A DNA stretch of 64,000 nucleotides from Gulbenkiania mobilis (GCA_004346645.1 SMDA01000003.1:310001-374000), one strand, 5' to 3'; counted from the first letter of the stretch, positions 1 to 9,310 are shown. Translations and numbers: made by a program. The notes: generated by a model not told the origin, from the sequence alone.

Positions 1-564
1 GGCTGCGATCACGACCACGCCTTTTTCGATCAGCCACTTGATCGGGCGCATTTCGAAGATGCGCTTCGGTTTCGGGCTCGGCACTACACGGCGGTAGTAG
101 TCACCATCGGCTTTCACCGTCCAGCCCTTCTCGGCCGCCAGTTTCTCAGCCTCTTCCTTGGAGTAGACCGGGCCGACGAACTTGGTCGGGTTCTTGAAGG
201 CAGGGTCGTTAGCGTCCACTTCGGTCTGGGTGAGGATGGTGGCCATGGGCACTTCGAACGGCAGTTCGTTACCCATTTCCTGCTCAATCATGTAGCCGAT
301 CATGCCTTCGGTCTGCGCACCCAGCACGTCCAGCGGATACGGCGTTACCTTGGCATCGACGTGACGGGAATAAGCGTCATTCTGCAGGCCCAGCAGGCCT
401 ACTTGCGGACCGTTACCATGGCACATCACCAGGTTGTGGCCCAGACGGGTCACGGCGGCCAGCTGACGGGCAGCGATCTTCACGTTATTGCGCTGGTTTT
501 CGGCGGTCATGGGCTCGCCACGACGTTGGAGGGCGTTGCCACCCAGGGCTACGACGACTCGCAT
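1..564 (-). CDS. arcC: Carbamate kinase, 3' part missing (window edge)
   Basis: Only the first 188 codons are in the window; the gene runs off the left end. The product makes ATP and ammonium bicarbonate from carbamoyl phosphate and ADP, the last step of the cytoplasmic arginine deiminase pathway. The N-terminus reads [12 protein letters not shown], the amino-acid-kinase phosphate loop, followed by [12 protein letters not shown] (about residues 45-56), typical of carbamate kinases. The ATG at 562-564 follows a purine-rich AGAGGAAG ribosome site. It is the last visible gene of arcDABC; a hairpin lies between it and arcB, so its expression may be partly uncoupled. Confidence 0.95.
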   Translation of the reverse strand, partial: MRVVVALGGNALQRRGEPMTAENQRNNVKIAARQLAAVTRLGHNLVMCHGNGPQVGLLGLQNDAYSRHVDAKVTPYPLDVLGAQTEGMIGYMIEQEMGNELPFEVPMATILTQTEVDANDPAFKNPTKFVGPVYSKEEAEKLAAEKGWTVKADGDYYRRVVPSPKPKRIFEMRPIKWLIEKGVVVIAA

Positions 565-627
565 GATGTCTTCCTCTCTTGATGGGGGCCGTTGCTTCGG
601 CCAACCCGGGGATATTCGTAATTGAAA

Positions 628-668
628 AGCCCGGCCGCGCTGCCTGTGAGGACGCGTTCGGCCGGGCT
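628..668 (-). terminator. Hairpin between arcB and arcC
   Basis: Ten-base arms at 628-637 and 659-668 are perfect complements (AGCCCGGCCG / CGGCCGGGCT) separated by 21 bases, and on the minus strand the stem is followed by TTTTC. It could be a partial terminator or an mRNA-stabilising end after arcB. The long loop makes it weaker than a standard terminator. One copy of the GTTGGCCGAA repeat (596-605) lies just beyond it. Confidence 0.5.
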
Positions 669-699
669 GGCGCAGGGCCGGCAATCCGGCCCGCTGCGC

Positions 700-1710
700 T
701 TAGTCGGCCAGTGTGGCGACGAGGATAGCCTTGATGGTGTGCATCCGGTTTTCAGCCTGCTCGAAGGCAATGTTGGCTTCGCTCTCGAACACGTCTTCGG
801 TCACTTCGATGCCATTGGCCAGTTCCGGATACTGTGCGGAGATATCCTTGCCCACTTTGGTTTCGCTGTTGTGGAAGGCCGGCAGGCAGTGCATGAACTT
901 CACGCACGGGTTGCCCGAAGCTTTCATCGTTTCGGCGTTTACCTGGAACGGCATCAGCAGTTTGATGCGCTCGGCCCACACTTCGGCCGGCTCACCCATC
1001 GACACCCATACGTCGGTGTGGATGAAGTCGGTGCCCTTGACGGCTTCGCGGGCATCTTCGGTCAGGGTGATGCGTGCGCCGGTGGTTTCGGCGATACGGC
1101 GGCACTCTGCCACCAGTTCATCGGTCGGCCACAGGTGTTTCGGTGCGCCGATGCGTACGTCCATGCCCAGCTTGGAGCCGATTACCAGCAGCGAGTTGCC
1201 CATGTTGTTGCGGGCGTCACCAAGGTAGGTGTAGCTGATCTGGGACAGCGGCTTGTCGCTGTTCTCCATCATGGTCAGTACGTCGGCCAGCATCTGGGTC
1301 GGGTGGAATTCGTCGGTCAGGCCGTTGTAGACCGGTACGCCAGCGTACTTGGCCAGTTCGTTCTCGACCATGTCTTGGTCAAAGCCACGGTATTCGATCG
1401 CGTCGTACATGCGACCCAGCACGCGGGCGGTGTCTTTCATCGATTCCTTGTGACCGATCTGCGAGCCGGACGGGCCGAGGTAGGTCACGTTGGCGCCTTG
1501 GTCATAGCACGCCACTTCGAAGGCGCAGCGGGTACGGGTCGAGGTTTTTTCAAAGATCAGGGCAACGTTCTTGCCTTTGAGGTGCTGCTGTTCGGTGCCT
1601 GCGTATTTGGCGCGCTTCAGGTCGCGGGCCAGGTCCAGGAGATAGCGGATTTCGCGCGGGGTGAAGTCCAGCATCTTGAGGAAGTTACGGTTGCGCAGGT
1701 TGAAAGCCAT
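700..1710 (-). CDS. arcB: Ornithine carbamoyltransferase, catabolic
   Basis: 336 residues, the usual length. It splits citrulline with phosphate into ornithine and carbamoyl phosphate, the second step of the arginine deiminase pathway. The carbamoyl-phosphate motif [11 protein letters not shown] is at about residues 55-65, and the ornithine-side motif HCLPAFHN is near residue 270. The ATG at 1708-1710 has an AGGAG site about nine bases upstream. It lies 147 bases after arcA, with the repeat hairpin at 1818-1847 in the gap. The catabolic rather than anabolic role is inferred from its position between arcA and arcC, since the two forms are homologous. Confidence 0.95.
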   Translation of the reverse strand: MAFNLRNRNFLKMLDFTPREIRYLLDLARDLKRAKYAGTEQQHLKGKNVALIFEKTSTRTRCAFEVACYDQGANVTYLGPSGSQIGHKESMKDTARVLGRMYDAIEYRGFDQDMVENELAKYAGVPVYNGLTDEFHPTQMLADVLTMMENSDKPLSQISYTYLGDARNNMGNSLLVIGSKLGMDVRIGAPKHLWPTDELVAECRRIAETTGARITLTEDAREAVKGTDFIHTDVWVSMGEPAEVWAERIKLLMPFQVNAETMKASGNPCVKFMHCLPAFHNSETKVGKDISAQYPELANGIEVTEDVFESEANIAFEQAENRMHTIKAILVATLAD

Positions 1711-1817
1711 GATGTGTGCTCCTAGATTGAGGTCCGGTCTACCGCGGAAGGAGGATGTGTGGGTCCGTCCGGCAGCAGGGCCGCGATAAGTTTCGTAATC
1801 GGTTGATCGGTTTTCTT

Positions 1818-1847
1818 GCTTCGGCCAACCCTTGGGTTGGCCGAAGC
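1818..1847. repeat. Inverted pair of the GTTGGCCGAA repeat, hairpin
   Basis: Two copies of the repeat face each other with only TT between them, giving a perfect 14-bp stem (1818-1831 with 1834-1847). It starts 11 bases after the arcA stop codon. There is no T-run on either side, so it may act as a weak or processing hairpin rather than a full terminator. Paired uptake sequences placed after genes are well known in Neisseria. Confidence 0.75.
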
Positions 1848-1857
1848 CGGTTTCACA

Positions 1858-3090
1858 TTAGAGTTTCACTTCGTCACGGATGACCGGGCAGGTCATGCAG
1901 TGACCACCGCCACGACCACGGCCCAGTTCGGAGGCCGGAATCTCGATCACTTCCACGCCGTGCTCGCGCATCAGGCGGTTGGTGTAGGTGTTGCGGTCGT
2001 AAGCCACTACCACGCGACGATCCAGAGCCACCACGTTGTTGCCGTCGTCCCACTGTTCGCGTTCGCGTTGGTAAGCATCGCCACCGGTCTGGATCACGCG
2101 GATTTCCGGCAGGTTCAGTGCTTCGCGGACGATATCCACCAGGTGGCGGCCTTCGTGACGCTCGAAGCGCACTTCGCCCGGACGGTCAGTGGCATACATG
2201 CTGGTGCACACGATGTCGTCCACCACATCCGGGAAGACCGACAGCAGGTCGATGTCCAGGAAGCTGAAGACGGTGTCCAGATGCATGGCGGCACGCGACT
2301 TCGGCATCTGGCAGGCGATGACGCGGGTAGCACCACCTTCCTTGCCCAGCACGTTCTTGGCAACCTGCACCACGGCCTGCGGGCTGGTACGTTCGCCCAT
2401 GCCGATCAGGACCACGCCGTTGCCGATCGGCATCACGTCGCCGCCTTCCAGGGTGGCCGGGCCATGGTTCTGCTCGGAGCCGCCCCACCATACGTTCACC
2501 TTGCCGGCAAAGTACGGGTGGAACTTGTAAACGGTTTCAAGGATCAGGGTTTCGGCGCGGCGGGCGGGCCAGTACATCGGGTTCAGGGTGACACCTTCAT
2601 AGATCCAGCAGCTCGGGTCACGCTGGAACAGGCTGTTCGGTACCGGGGGCAGCACGAATTCCGAGCGGTCCAGGTAGCCACCGAAGAGGCCTTTCGGGTC
2701 GAACGGCAGTTCGAACTTGGCAATACCGCCGATCAGGTGTTCGGCCAGTTGGGCCGAGGGCATTTCTTCCAGCCAGCTGCGCAGGTCGCTCAGCATGCCG
2801 ATACCGACGTTGTCAGCCTTGACTTTCTGGTCCAGAACCCAGGCACGTGCGGCCTTGTCGTCCATGGTTTGGGCCAGCGCGTCATGCAGTTCGATCACTT
2901 CGATACCGCGGCCACGCATCTGCTCCACGAAGTAGGCATGGTCTTTCTGTGCACGTTCCACCCAGATGACGTCGTCGAACAGCAGGCCGTCGCAGTTGGC
3001 CGGGGTCAGGCGCTTGTGGGCCAGACCGGGGCGGCATACCAGAACACTGCGCAGTTTGCCGCACTCAGAATGAACGCCGAATTTGGACAT
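1858..3090 (-). CDS. arcA: Arginine deiminase
   Basis: 410 residues. It hydrolyses arginine to citrulline and ammonia, the first step of the pathway, which supports acid resistance and anaerobic ATP supply. Family landmarks are [22 protein letters not shown] at the N-terminus, [14 protein letters not shown], the GGDV loop in the middle, and the catalytic Cys in [13 protein letters not shown] near the C-terminus. A longer reading frame begins further upstream, but ATG at 3088-3090 has AAGGAG nine bases before it and matches the family start. It follows arcD by 73 bases and is probably co-transcribed. Confidence 0.97.
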   Translation of the reverse strand: MSKFGVHSECGKLRSVLVCRPGLAHKRLTPANCDGLLFDDVIWVERAQKDHAYFVEQMRGRGIEVIELHDALAQTMDDKAARAWVLDQKVKADNVGIGMLSDLRSWLEEMPSAQLAEHLIGGIAKFELPFDPKGLFGGYLDRSEFVLPPVPNSLFQRDPSCWIYEGVTLNPMYWPARRAETLILETVYKFHPYFAGKVNVWWGGSEQNHGPATLEGGDVMPIGNGVVLIGMGERTSPQAVVQVAKNVLGKEGGATRVIACQMPKSRAAMHLDTVFSFLDIDLLSVFPDVVDDIVCTSMYATDRPGEVRFERHEGRHLVDIVREALNLPEIRVIQTGGDAYQREREQWDDGNNVVALDRRVVVAYDRNTYTNRLMREHGVEVIEIPASELGRGRGGGHCMTCPVIRDEVKL

Positions 3091-3163
3091 GATCAGACTC
3101 CTTGATAAGTGATTTCTTGGTGGGGGCACCCTGCGGCACCCCCGCTTTAGTTGTTTTTCTGGA

Positions 3164-4603
3164 TCAGAGGCTCAGAGCCCCGGTAGCAAGCTGCCAGGCA
3201 GCGATGGCACCCAGTACGACCACTACAGCAGCCAGAGCGGCCTCGATACCCTTGAACATCTTCTCGCCGCGTTCCTTGCGGGCCCACAGGTAGAACAGCA
3301 CGCCCGGGGCATACAGCACCATCGACAGGTAGAGGTATTTCGGACCGGCTGCGTAGATCAGCCAGGCACCGTATACGGTAGCCACTACCGCAACGATCAG
3401 GTCGCGAGCCTTGCTTTCACCTTGGGCGTAGCCCTCACCACGCTGGGCCACCAGCAGGGCGTAACCGGCACACAGCAGGTACGGGATAAGAATCATCGAC
3501 GTAGCCAGCGACAGCAGTGCGAGGTAACCGGCCGAGCTGAACAGGGTGATGATCAGGAAGAGCTGGATCAGACCGTTGGTCAGCCACAGCGCGAAGGTCG
3601 GAGCGCCGTTTTCGTTCGTTTTGCCAAAGATCGCAGGCATGGTGCCGTCTTTGCCGGCCAGATACGGAACCTCGGCAGCCAGCAGGGTCCAGGCGAGCAG
3701 TGCACCGCCTACCGAGATCACCAGACCGATGTTCATCAGCTTGGCGCCCCACGGACCAACAGCCTTTTCAAGTACATATGCGGTGGACGGGTTCTTCAGT
3801 GCAGCCAGTTCGGGTTGGGTCATCACACCCAGCGACAGGACCGACACGGCGACCAGCAGAGCAATCGTCAGCAGGAAGCCCAGTACGGTAGCCTTGCCCA
3901 CTTCCTGCATGCTCGAGGCACGGCTGGAGAAGACCGAAGCACCTTCAATACCGATAAACACCCACACCGTTACCAGCATCGTGCTCTTCACTTGATCGAT
4001 CACCGAGCCCAGGTTGGCCGAACCCCAGAAGTCGAGGTTGAAGGTGTCGATGTTGAACGCGAACACGATCAGCACGATGAAGAGGGCCAGCGGCACCAGC
4101 TTGGCCACTGTCGTTACCGTGTTGATGAATGCCGCACCATGCACCCCGCGCAGCACCAGGAAATGCAGTGCCCAGAGTAGGACCGAGGCGCAGATGATGG
4201 CCACTGGCGTATTGCCTTCCCCGAAGGCCGGGACAAATAGGCTAAGCGCCGAGAACATCACCACGAAGTAAGAAACGTTGCCGATCCAGGCAGAGATCCA
4301 GTAACCCCAGGCCGAGTTGAAGCCCATGTACTGGCCGAAGCCCGCCCGTGCATACCCATATACCCCACCTTCCACCTCCGGCTTCCGGTTGGCCAGCATC
4401 TGGAAGACGAAGGCCAGCATCAGCATGCCGACGAAGGTGATGGCCCAGCCGATCAGGATTGCGCCGGCTCCCGCCCCGGCTGCCATGTTTTGCGGCAGGG
4501 AAAAGATGCCGCCCCCGATCATCGAGCCGACTACGAGTGCGGTAAGTGCCCCTAGTTTGAGTTTGGGAGCGCCACCACCTTGAACCTCGGTTTCTGTGGA
4601 CAT
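3164..4603 (-). CDS. arcD: Arginine/ornithine antiporter (APC superfamily)
   Basis: 479 residues, hydrophobic, with about 12-13 predicted membrane segments. It exchanges external arginine for the ornithine made by ArcB, so the pathway costs no energy for uptake. The APC signature [22 protein letters not shown] is near residues 15-36. The ATG at 4601-4603 has GGAG eight bases upstream. It is the first gene of the operon, behind the FNR-type box at 4721-4734. One repeat copy (4013-4022) lies inside it, read as Ser-Ala-Asn. Confidence 0.95.
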   Translation of the reverse strand: MSTETEVQGGGAPKLKLGALTALVVGSMIGGGIFSLPQNMAAGAGAGAILIGWAITFVGMLMLAFVFQMLANRKPEVEGGVYGYARAGFGQYMGFNSAWGYWISAWIGNVSYFVVMFSALSLFVPAFGEGNTPVAIICASVLLWALHFLVLRGVHGAAFINTVTTVAKLVPLALFIVLIVFAFNIDTFNLDFWGSANLGSVIDQVKSTMLVTVWVFIGIEGASVFSSRASSMQEVGKATVLGFLLTIALLVAVSVLSLGVMTQPELAALKNPSTAYVLEKAVGPWGAKLMNIGLVISVGGALLAWTLLAAEVPYLAGKDGTMPAIFGKTNENGAPTFALWLTNGLIQLFLIITLFSSAGYLALLSLATSMILIPYLLCAGYALLVAQRGEGYAQGESKARDLIVAVVATVYGAWLIYAAGPKYLYLSMVLYAPGVLFYLWARKERGEKMFKGIEAALAAVVVVLGAIAAWQLATGALSL

Positions 4604-4673
4604 TTCAGTTCTCCATTCAGTAATTGAACTTGGATTCTTTCTTAATATTATTGAATTCTTATTTGTTGATGTA

Positions 4674-4734
4674 ATGATATGAGACTCTACCGGGCCTGAC
4701 CAGCAAGGAAACGGGCTTACTTGATACAGATCAA
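4674..4734 (-). promoter_or_regulatory. FNR/ANR box and candidate promoter of arcDABC
   Basis: TTGATACAGATCAA at 4721-4734 is a perfect match to the FNR/ANR consensus TTGAT-N4-ATCAA. On the minus strand TATCAT (4674-4679) is a possible -10 element, with TGGTCA 17 bases before it as a poor -35. This would put the box at about -61, the class I position. The box is certain by eye; the start site is inferred. It fits oxygen-limited control of the arginine deiminase operon, as in Pseudomonas. Confidence 0.75.
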
Positions 4735-5106
4735 ACGGGCCGGAGCAGGGTCAGCTTTGCGGGTCTGTTTAAGATATAGACGCTTCTGACGCTACTACCT
4801 AATTGCATATAACTATTTCCCTGCCGAGGCTTTTAGCTACTTCTAAGCAAGGCCCGTTCCCGATGTTGCGAATTGTTCGCAACGTGCGCTACGGCATGCC
4901 GGATGCGGCTCTATGATCTTTACATGCGTCCCGACGAGCCCGGATGGGCAAACCGTACAGCAATGCCGGCTGTAAAAAGCGCCCGTGAAGCAAATTAGAC
5001 GCCATGTTTTGCCAAGCGTGGACAAGCCTGCAACCGGCCCCCGCACTGCCATTTTCTGACAGCGCCAATGTTGGCCTCCTGCCACTGCGCTGCTATGACC
5101 CAAAAC

Positions 5107-5136
5107 AAAAGCCGCCCTGTTTTCAGGACGGCTTTT
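5107..5136 (-). terminator. Terminator after the DUF3149 gene
   Basis: Thirteen-base arms (5107-5119 and 5124-5136) with one mismatch and a TTTT loop. On the minus strand the stem ends in a T-rich tract (TTTTGTTTTGGG). Confidence 0.75.
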
Positions 5137-5237
5137 GGCGTGCAAAGAAAAAAAGTGGATACGGCCCACCACCGTACCCACTCAACACACACATCAAGAG
5201 GAAATCACATGAAAGGAAGCCGGTCAGGCTGGTCCGT

Positions 5238-5372
5238 TCACTTTTTCGGAGCGTCGTGTGTCTTCTTGATGAAGAGACCCACACAGACACTCACGACCAG
5301 GGAGGCCACGACGATGGTGATCAGGCTCAGCACGCCCACATCGTCCGACAGCAGTTGTTTCCAGAGTTCCAT
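5238..5372 (-). CDS. Small single-span membrane protein, DUF3149 family
   Basis: A 44-residue gene, easily missed because of its size. It begins MELWKQLLSD, has one hydrophobic segment at about residues 13-35 (VGVLSLITIVVASLVVSVCV), and ends FIKKTHDAPKK, so the C-terminus is basic and probably cytoplasmic. The start MELWKQLL and overall form match DUF3149, a short family of beta-proteobacterial membrane proteins of unknown function. GAGGAG lies eight bases before the ATG (5370-5372). Upstream sits an FNR-type promoter and downstream a terminator, so it appears to be its own transcript. An oxygen-limitation role is inferred from the promoter only. Confidence 0.8.
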   Translation of the reverse strand: MELWKQLLSDDVGVLSLITIVVASLVVSVCVGLFIKKTHDAPKK

Positions 5373-5426
5373 TTTCCAACTCCTCTATAGCGCGGGTCTG
5401 CCGCTGCAAGTCATTTGTCTTGCAGC

Positions 5427-5467
5427 ATCATAGCCTTACACAGAGGAGGGATATTGACGCAAATCAA
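5427..5467 (-). promoter_or_regulatory. Class II FNR-type promoter of the DUF3149 gene
   Basis: TTGACGCAAATCAA (5454-5467) matches the FNR consensus in 9 of 10 defined bases. On the minus strand TATGAT (5427-5432) matches the -10 consensus at five of six positions. The box centre is 31 bases from the -10 centre, which places it at about -41.5, exactly the class II position. The predicted leader is about 47 bases. Confidence 0.7.
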
Positions 5468-5501
5468 CATTGAGTTCGTTGTCATATCACTGGCTTAAAG
5501 C

Positions 5502-5530
5502 AGAACGGCCTTCGCAAGGAAGGCCGTTCT
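5502..5530 (-). terminator. Terminator after the 2Fe-2S reductase gene
   Basis: Arms AGAACGGCCTT (5502-5512) and AAGGCCGTTCT (5520-5530) pair perfectly across a seven-base loop. The following minus-strand sequence (GCTTTAAGCC) is only weakly T-rich. Confidence 0.65.
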
Positions 5531-5550
5531 GTCGGGCAAGGCTGCCGATA

Positions 5551-6582
5551 TCACTTCGTGGGTGCGCCCACATCCTTGGAAAGGAAGAAAGCGTCGGAGA
5601 AGAATTCGGTCTCCGGCAGTCCGCGCTCGCGGGTGAAAGCGCTGTGGGCCGCTTCCACCATCACCGGAGCACCACAGGCATACACCTGATAGCCCGACAG
5701 GTCGGCGAAATCCTCCAGCACTGCCTGATGGACAAAACCGGTCCGTCCGGTCCAAACGTCCTCGGGCAAGGCTTCGGACAGCACCGGCACGAAGGTGATG
5801 TTGGGATGGCTGGCCTGCCAACCCTCGGCCATCTCCGCCATGTAGAGATCGGCGCGGGTGCGCGCGCCCCAATAGATGATTAGCTGGCGGTCGATTCCCT
5901 GATGGATGGCATGCTCGATGATGCCCTTCACCGGTGCGAAGCCCGTGCCGCTGGCCACGAAGATGGCGGGCTTGTCAGAGTCTTCACGCAGGAAGAAGGC
6001 GCCCATCGGGCCCTTGAAGCGCAGGATCTCGCGCTCCTTCATCTGGTTGAACACGTAGTCGGAGAAGCTGCCGCCGGGCTGATGGCGGATGTGCAGTTCG
6101 AGATAAGCATCGTCATGCGGAGCGTTGGCAATGGAGAAGCTGCGCTTTTTGCCGTCCTTCATCAGGATGTCGATGTACTGCCCAGCCAGGAACTGCAGCC
6201 GCTCCGATACCGGCAGCTTAAGGCGCAGGATGGCGACGTCGTGTACCTTGTCGATCTTCTCCACACGACACGGAAGCGTCTTGATCTGGATGTCCCCGAT
6301 GCCGGATACCTCACGCACTTCGATCGTAACGTCTCCTTGCGGGCGGGCACAGCAGAACAGTGCCAGGCCTTCGGCACGCTCCTGTGCGGTGAGCGTGCGT
6401 TCCTGATAGCCGTCCAAGGCCACCTCTCCTTCCAGCACCTTGCCCTTGCACGCCCCGCAGGCACCATCTCGGCAGCCGTAGGGCAGACCCACGCCCTGAC
6501 GCAGCGCGGCTTCCAGAATGGTTTCGTGTGCTTCGACGCTGAACGCGTGCCCGCTCGGGAGCACCTTCACCTGTGACGTCAT
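5551..6582 (-). CDS. 2Fe-2S ferredoxin/FAD/NAD(P)H oxidoreductase (AscD/RfbI-like)
   Basis: 343 residues. An N-terminal plant-type 2Fe-2S domain has the cysteine pattern C-RDGA-C-GA-C (about residues 35-43) and a last Cys near residue 75. An FAD-binding ferredoxin-reductase domain follows (RSFSIANAP, about 147-155), then an NAD(P)-binding domain (FVASGTGFAPVKGI, and C-GAP-VM near the end). Homologues are often labelled CDP-6-deoxy-L-threo-D-glycero-4-hexulose-3-dehydrase reductase, but in beta-proteobacteria without that sugar pathway the real partner is unknown. An upstream TTG also opens the frame; ATG at 6580-6582 gives the family N-terminus MTSQVK. It is divergent from the SDR gene with only 38 bases between. 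Confidence 0.8.
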   Translation of the reverse strand: MTSQVKVLPSGHAFSVEAHETILEAALRQGVGLPYGCRDGACGACKGKVLEGEVALDGYQERTLTAQERAEGLALFCCARPQGDVTIEVREVSGIGDIQIKTLPCRVEKIDKVHDVAILRLKLPVSERLQFLAGQYIDILMKDGKKRSFSIANAPHDDAYLELHIRHQPGGSFSDYVFNQMKEREILRFKGPMGAFFLREDSDKPAIFVASGTGFAPVKGIIEHAIHQGIDRQLIIYWGARTRADLYMAEMAEGWQASHPNITFVPVLSEALPEDVWTGRTGFVHQAVLEDFADLSGYQVYACGAPVMVEAAHSAFTRERGLPETEFFSDAFFLSKDVGAPTK

Positions 6583-6620
6583 CTCGTTTGTTACCCTCAA
6601 AGCTCGCTAGAATGCGGTGC

Positions 6621-7514
6621 ATGCGTACTTTACTGCTGATTGGCCCGGGCGATGTGGCCCGCCGTGCCCTGCCCCAGCTCCTGCTCCAATGGCAGGTGGT
6701 GGCCCTGTGCCGCCGTCCCGAAACCGCCGAAGCCGTCAGAGCTGCAGGCGCCGAAGCCGTGGAAGGGGATCTGGACAGCCCCGAAACGCTGGCGCCGCTT
6801 GCAGGGTTGGCCGAAGCCGTTCTCTATACTGCGCCACCGCCCGCGTTCGGCACTACCGATCCCAGGCTACGCAAGTGCTTGTCCGCATTGACAAAAGGCA
6901 AAAGGATACCACAGCACTGGGTATATATCAGCACTACCGGGGTGTACGGCGATGCTGGCGGGGCGTGGGTGGACGAGAACACGCCCGTGAGACCGCACAG
7001 TGCTCGCGCCCAGAGACGGGTGGATGCCGAGATGGCGCTGGCCACGCTCTACAGGGACACCGGCTCCGCAGTCACCGTGTTGCGTGCGCCGGGCATCTAC
7101 GCCGAAGACAGGCTACCGCTGGAACGCCTGACCAACGGCACCCCGCTCTTCCTGGCTGAGGAGGACAGCTGGAGCAACCACATCCATGCCGACGACCTGG
7201 CTTTGAGCTGCAGCGTGGCGCTGGCACAGACACGAGCGGGCTTCGAACTGTTCAATGCCTGCGACAGCGCGCCGCTGAAGATGGGGGAGTGGTTCGACAA
7301 GCTCGCGGATGCCACAGGGCTGGCGCGCGCTCCGCGTCTGCCACGCCAGACGGTGCAGGCGCAGGTTTCACCCATGCTCTGGTCCTTCTTGGCGGAGTCG
7401 CGGCGGGTTTCCAACCAGCGACTGCGGGACGTGCTGGGGGTGCAGTTGCGCTACCCCACCGTGGACGACTTTCTGAACCACCATTTCCCATCGGGCGGAC
7501 ACAGCGCTGGCTAG
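6621..7514 (+). CDS. NAD(P)-dependent epimerase/dehydratase-type SDR protein
   Basis: 297 residues. The N-terminus MRTLLLIGPGDVARR carries a Rossmann-type glycine motif, followed by a short-chain dehydrogenase fold of the extended/atypical type. WVYISTTGVYGDAGG (about residues 98-112) resembles the strand leading to the active-site Tyr of NAD-dependent epimerases, but the usual YxxxK is not clear. The substrate is unknown. ATG at 6612 is a possible earlier start; 6621 gives the more normal N-terminus. Neither has a strong ribosome site. One repeat copy is at 6806-6815. Confidence 0.7.
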   Translation: MRTLLLIGPGDVARRALPQLLLQWQVVALCRRPETAEAVRAAGAEAVEGDLDSPETLAPLAGLAEAVLYTAPPPAFGTTDPRLRKCLSALTKGKRIPQHWVYISTTGVYGDAGGAWVDENTPVRPHSARAQRRVDAEMALATLYRDTGSAVTVLRAPGIYAEDRLPLERLTNGTPLFLAEEDSWSNHIHADDLALSCSVALAQTRAGFELFNACDSAPLKMGEWFDKLADATGLARAPRLPRQTVQAQVSPMLWSFLAESRRVSNQRLRDVLGVQLRYPTVDDFLNHHFPSGGHSAG

Positions 7515-7591
7515 CCCGCGAGGGGGTTGGGCTCGTCACCTTAGGCAAGTTTATGTAACATCGCGGTTTTTTCTTTTCTTCCCCGCCGAAC

Positions 7592-8275
7592 ATGGACAAC
7601 CCCGCCTTCCAACGCTCGATCCGCAGCTTCGTGCTGCGCCAGGGCCATCTTTCTGCCGGCCAGCAACGGGCCATCGATCAAGGCATGCCGCGCTTCGGCA
7701 TCGAGTATGCCCCTGCCCGGCTGGACCTGAACGCTGCCTTCGGCCGGACGGCCCCCAAGATCCTGGAAATCGGGTTCGGCATGGGCGGCGCCACTGCCGA
7801 GATTGCAGCGGCCAACCCGGACGTGGACTATCTGGGCATCGAAGTGCATTCACCAGGTGTGGGTAACCTCTTGAAGCTGATCGATGAGAAGCAGCTGACC
7901 AACCTGCGCATCATCCGTCACGATGCAGTGGAGGTGCTGGATATGATGCTGGCGCCGGATGTGCTGGACGGCGTGCACATTTTCTTCCCGGACCCTTGGC
8001 CGAAGAAGCGCCATCACAAGCGCCGCCTGATTCAGGCACCACTGGTGGAAAAGCTGGTCAGCCGCCTCAAGCCGGGAGGGTACCTGCATGCGGCCACCGA
8101 TTGGGAAGAGTATGCGCAGCAGATCCTGGAAGTGTTTTCGGCCAACCCCGGACTGGAAAACACTGCCGAAGGCTTTGCTGCCCGGCCGGCCTACCGCCCG
8201 CTGACCAAGTTCGAGCAGCGCGGTATCCGTCTCGGACATGGTGTCTGGGATATCATCTTTCGCCGCGCAGGCTAG
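7592..8275 (+). CDS. trmB: tRNA (guanine-N7)-methyltransferase
   Basis: 227 residues. It methylates G46 of tRNA using S-adenosylmethionine. The SAM motif [15 protein letters not shown] is at about residues 58-72, and the family-specific [15 protein letters not shown] is near residue 130. The C-terminus ([17 protein letters not shown]) is typical of TrmB. The ATG at 7592 has little ribosome-site signal. The 3' end overlaps the convergent glutathione peroxidase gene by 23 bases. A repeat copy (8137-8146) is read as Ser-Ala-Asn. Confidence 0.95.
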   Translation: MDNPAFQRSIRSFVLRQGHLSAGQQRAIDQGMPRFGIEYAPARLDLNAAFGRTAPKILEIGFGMGGATAEIAAANPDVDYLGIEVHSPGVGNLLKLIDEKQLTNLRIIRHDAVEVLDMMLAPDVLDGVHIFFPDPWPKKRHHKRRLIQAPLVEKLVSRLKPGGYLHAATDWEEYAQQILEVFSANPGLENTAEGFAARPAYRPLTKFEQRGIRLGHGVWDIIFRRAG

Positions 8276-8759
8276 CCTTTTCCAGCCCGAGCACGCTGCG
8301 GAGATCGTCTTCGATCTCCGCAGGCGTGAGTGAGGGTTCGTACCGCCGCACCAGTCGGCCTTTACGGTCGATGAGGAATTTGGTGAAGTTCCATTTCACC
8401 GGCTGCGGCCGCGAGCCTTCCGCCCCGGTCAGCCAGCGCCAGAGCGGCAGGGCCTGATCGCCGTTCACGTCCGTTTTTGCGAACAGGCCAAAGGTGACGC
8501 CAAAACGCCTGGTGCAGAAGTCCGCCACCTCCGCATTGCCGTGGGGCTCCTGATTGCCGAACTGATTGCAGGGAAAGGCCAGGATCTCCAGCCCATGCAC
8601 ATGGAAGCGCTCGTGCAGTGCCTGAAGACCGGCATACTGCCCGGTATACCCGCAGGCGCTGGCCGTGTTGACGATCAGCACGACCTGCCCGCGCAGGGCC
8701 TCCATGCTGAACGGTGTGCCATCGATCCGCATGGCCGAGAAAGGGTACAGCGTGGTCAT
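8253..8759 (-). CDS. Glutathione peroxidase family protein
   Basis: 168 residues, the family's usual size. It reduces peroxides with a thiol donor; bacterial members often use thioredoxin rather than glutathione. The catalytic Cys is in [12 protein letters not shown] (about residue 36), the partner Gln in [11 protein letters not shown], and the Trp/Asn in [10 protein letters not shown], so the active-site tetrad looks complete. ATG at 8757-8759 follows AAGGAG and is preferred over an upstream in-frame start at 8786. It is divergent from DUF1841. Confidence 0.9.
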   Translation of the reverse strand: MTTLYPFSAMRIDGTPFSMEALRGQVVLIVNTASACGYTGQYAGLQALHERFHVHGLEILAFPCNQFGNQEPHGNAEVADFCTRRFGVTFGLFAKTDVNGDQALPLWRWLTGAEGSRPQPVKWNFTKFLIDRKGRLVRRYEPSLTPAEIEDDLRSVLGLEKASLRGER

Positions 8760-8815
8760 GGCAGCGCTCCTTCGGGTACAATTCATTATCCGAGTTATTT
8801 ACTCAGGTTTAGACC

Positions 8816-9310
8816 ATGTTTACCCCCAGCCGCCAGGATGCCCGACGCTTTTTCTTCGATGTCTGGGCAAAACAGAAACAAGGCGCAATGCTGACGCCTC
8901 TGGAAGCCCAGACGTGGGCGATCATCGCCGGCCACAGCGAGTATCACCCTCTCCTCGACCAGCCAGAACGGTATCTCGAACAGGAATGGACTCCGGAAGA
9001 AGGTAGTACCAACCCCTTTCTGCATCTGAGCCTACATCTGGCCATCGAGGAACAGCTCTCCATCGACCAGCCGCCGGGCATCCGCGCTCTGTACGATGCC
9101 CTCTGTACCCGACACGGAGAAGAACATGCTGCGCGCCACGACCTGATGGAGTGCCTAGGGGAGATGATCTGGCATGCACAGCGCTATGGGGGGGGACCGG
9201 ACGTCAACCGCTACATCACCTGCATTCGGGGACGCCTAGGCATGGGGGAGGAAGATTCACGGCGCATCAACCCCAATGAGATCACGGACACGCCTGACCG
9301 CGCCTCCTAA
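8816..9310 (+). CDS. DUF1841 family protein
   Basis: 164 residues, soluble and acidic. The sequence MFTPSRQDARRFFFDVW, the HLSLHLAIEEQLSIDQPPGIR segment and the C-terminal MIWHAQRYGG match DUF1841, a family mostly found in beta-proteobacteria with no assigned function. Conserved His and Glu in the second half (LHLAIEEQ, RHDLMECLGEMIWHAQR) suggest a helical, perhaps metal-binding, domain, but this is only a guess. A bidirectional terminator follows. Confidence 0.85.
   Translation: MFTPSRQDARRFFFDVWAKQKQGAMLTPLEAQTWAIIAGHSEYHPLLDQPERYLEQEWTPEEGSTNPFLHLSLHLAIEEQLSIDQPPGIRALYDALCTRHGEEHAARHDLMECLGEMIWHAQRYGGGPDVNRYITCIRGRLGMGEEDSRRINPNEITDTPDRAS

Larger units (their letters stand above)
4604..5237. 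other. Long intergenic region upstream of arcD
   Basis: No convincing gene is seen here. It holds the FNR-type box (4721-4734), a perfect 8-bp-arm palindrome GTTGCGAA-TTG-TTCGCAAC (4865-4883), a short CGGCATGCCG palindrome near 4892 and the DUF3149 terminator (5107-5136). The palindrome at 4865-4883 resembles an operator for a dimeric regulator, but I do not recognise which. A 112-codon minus-strand frame crosses the terminator and has no family features. Confidence 0.6.

Noticed and set aside
3122-3143. A GC-rich imperfect hairpin between arcD and arcA
   Set aside because: Only five outer pairs plus two inner pairs with mismatches and no T-run; too weak to list as a terminator.
5004-5433. 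Plus-strand frames with an AAGAGGAAATCACATG start signal near 5200
   Set aside because: They cross the DUF3149 gene and its terminator in antisense and have no recognisable domain; the minus-strand gene with promoter, ribosome site and terminator explains the region better.
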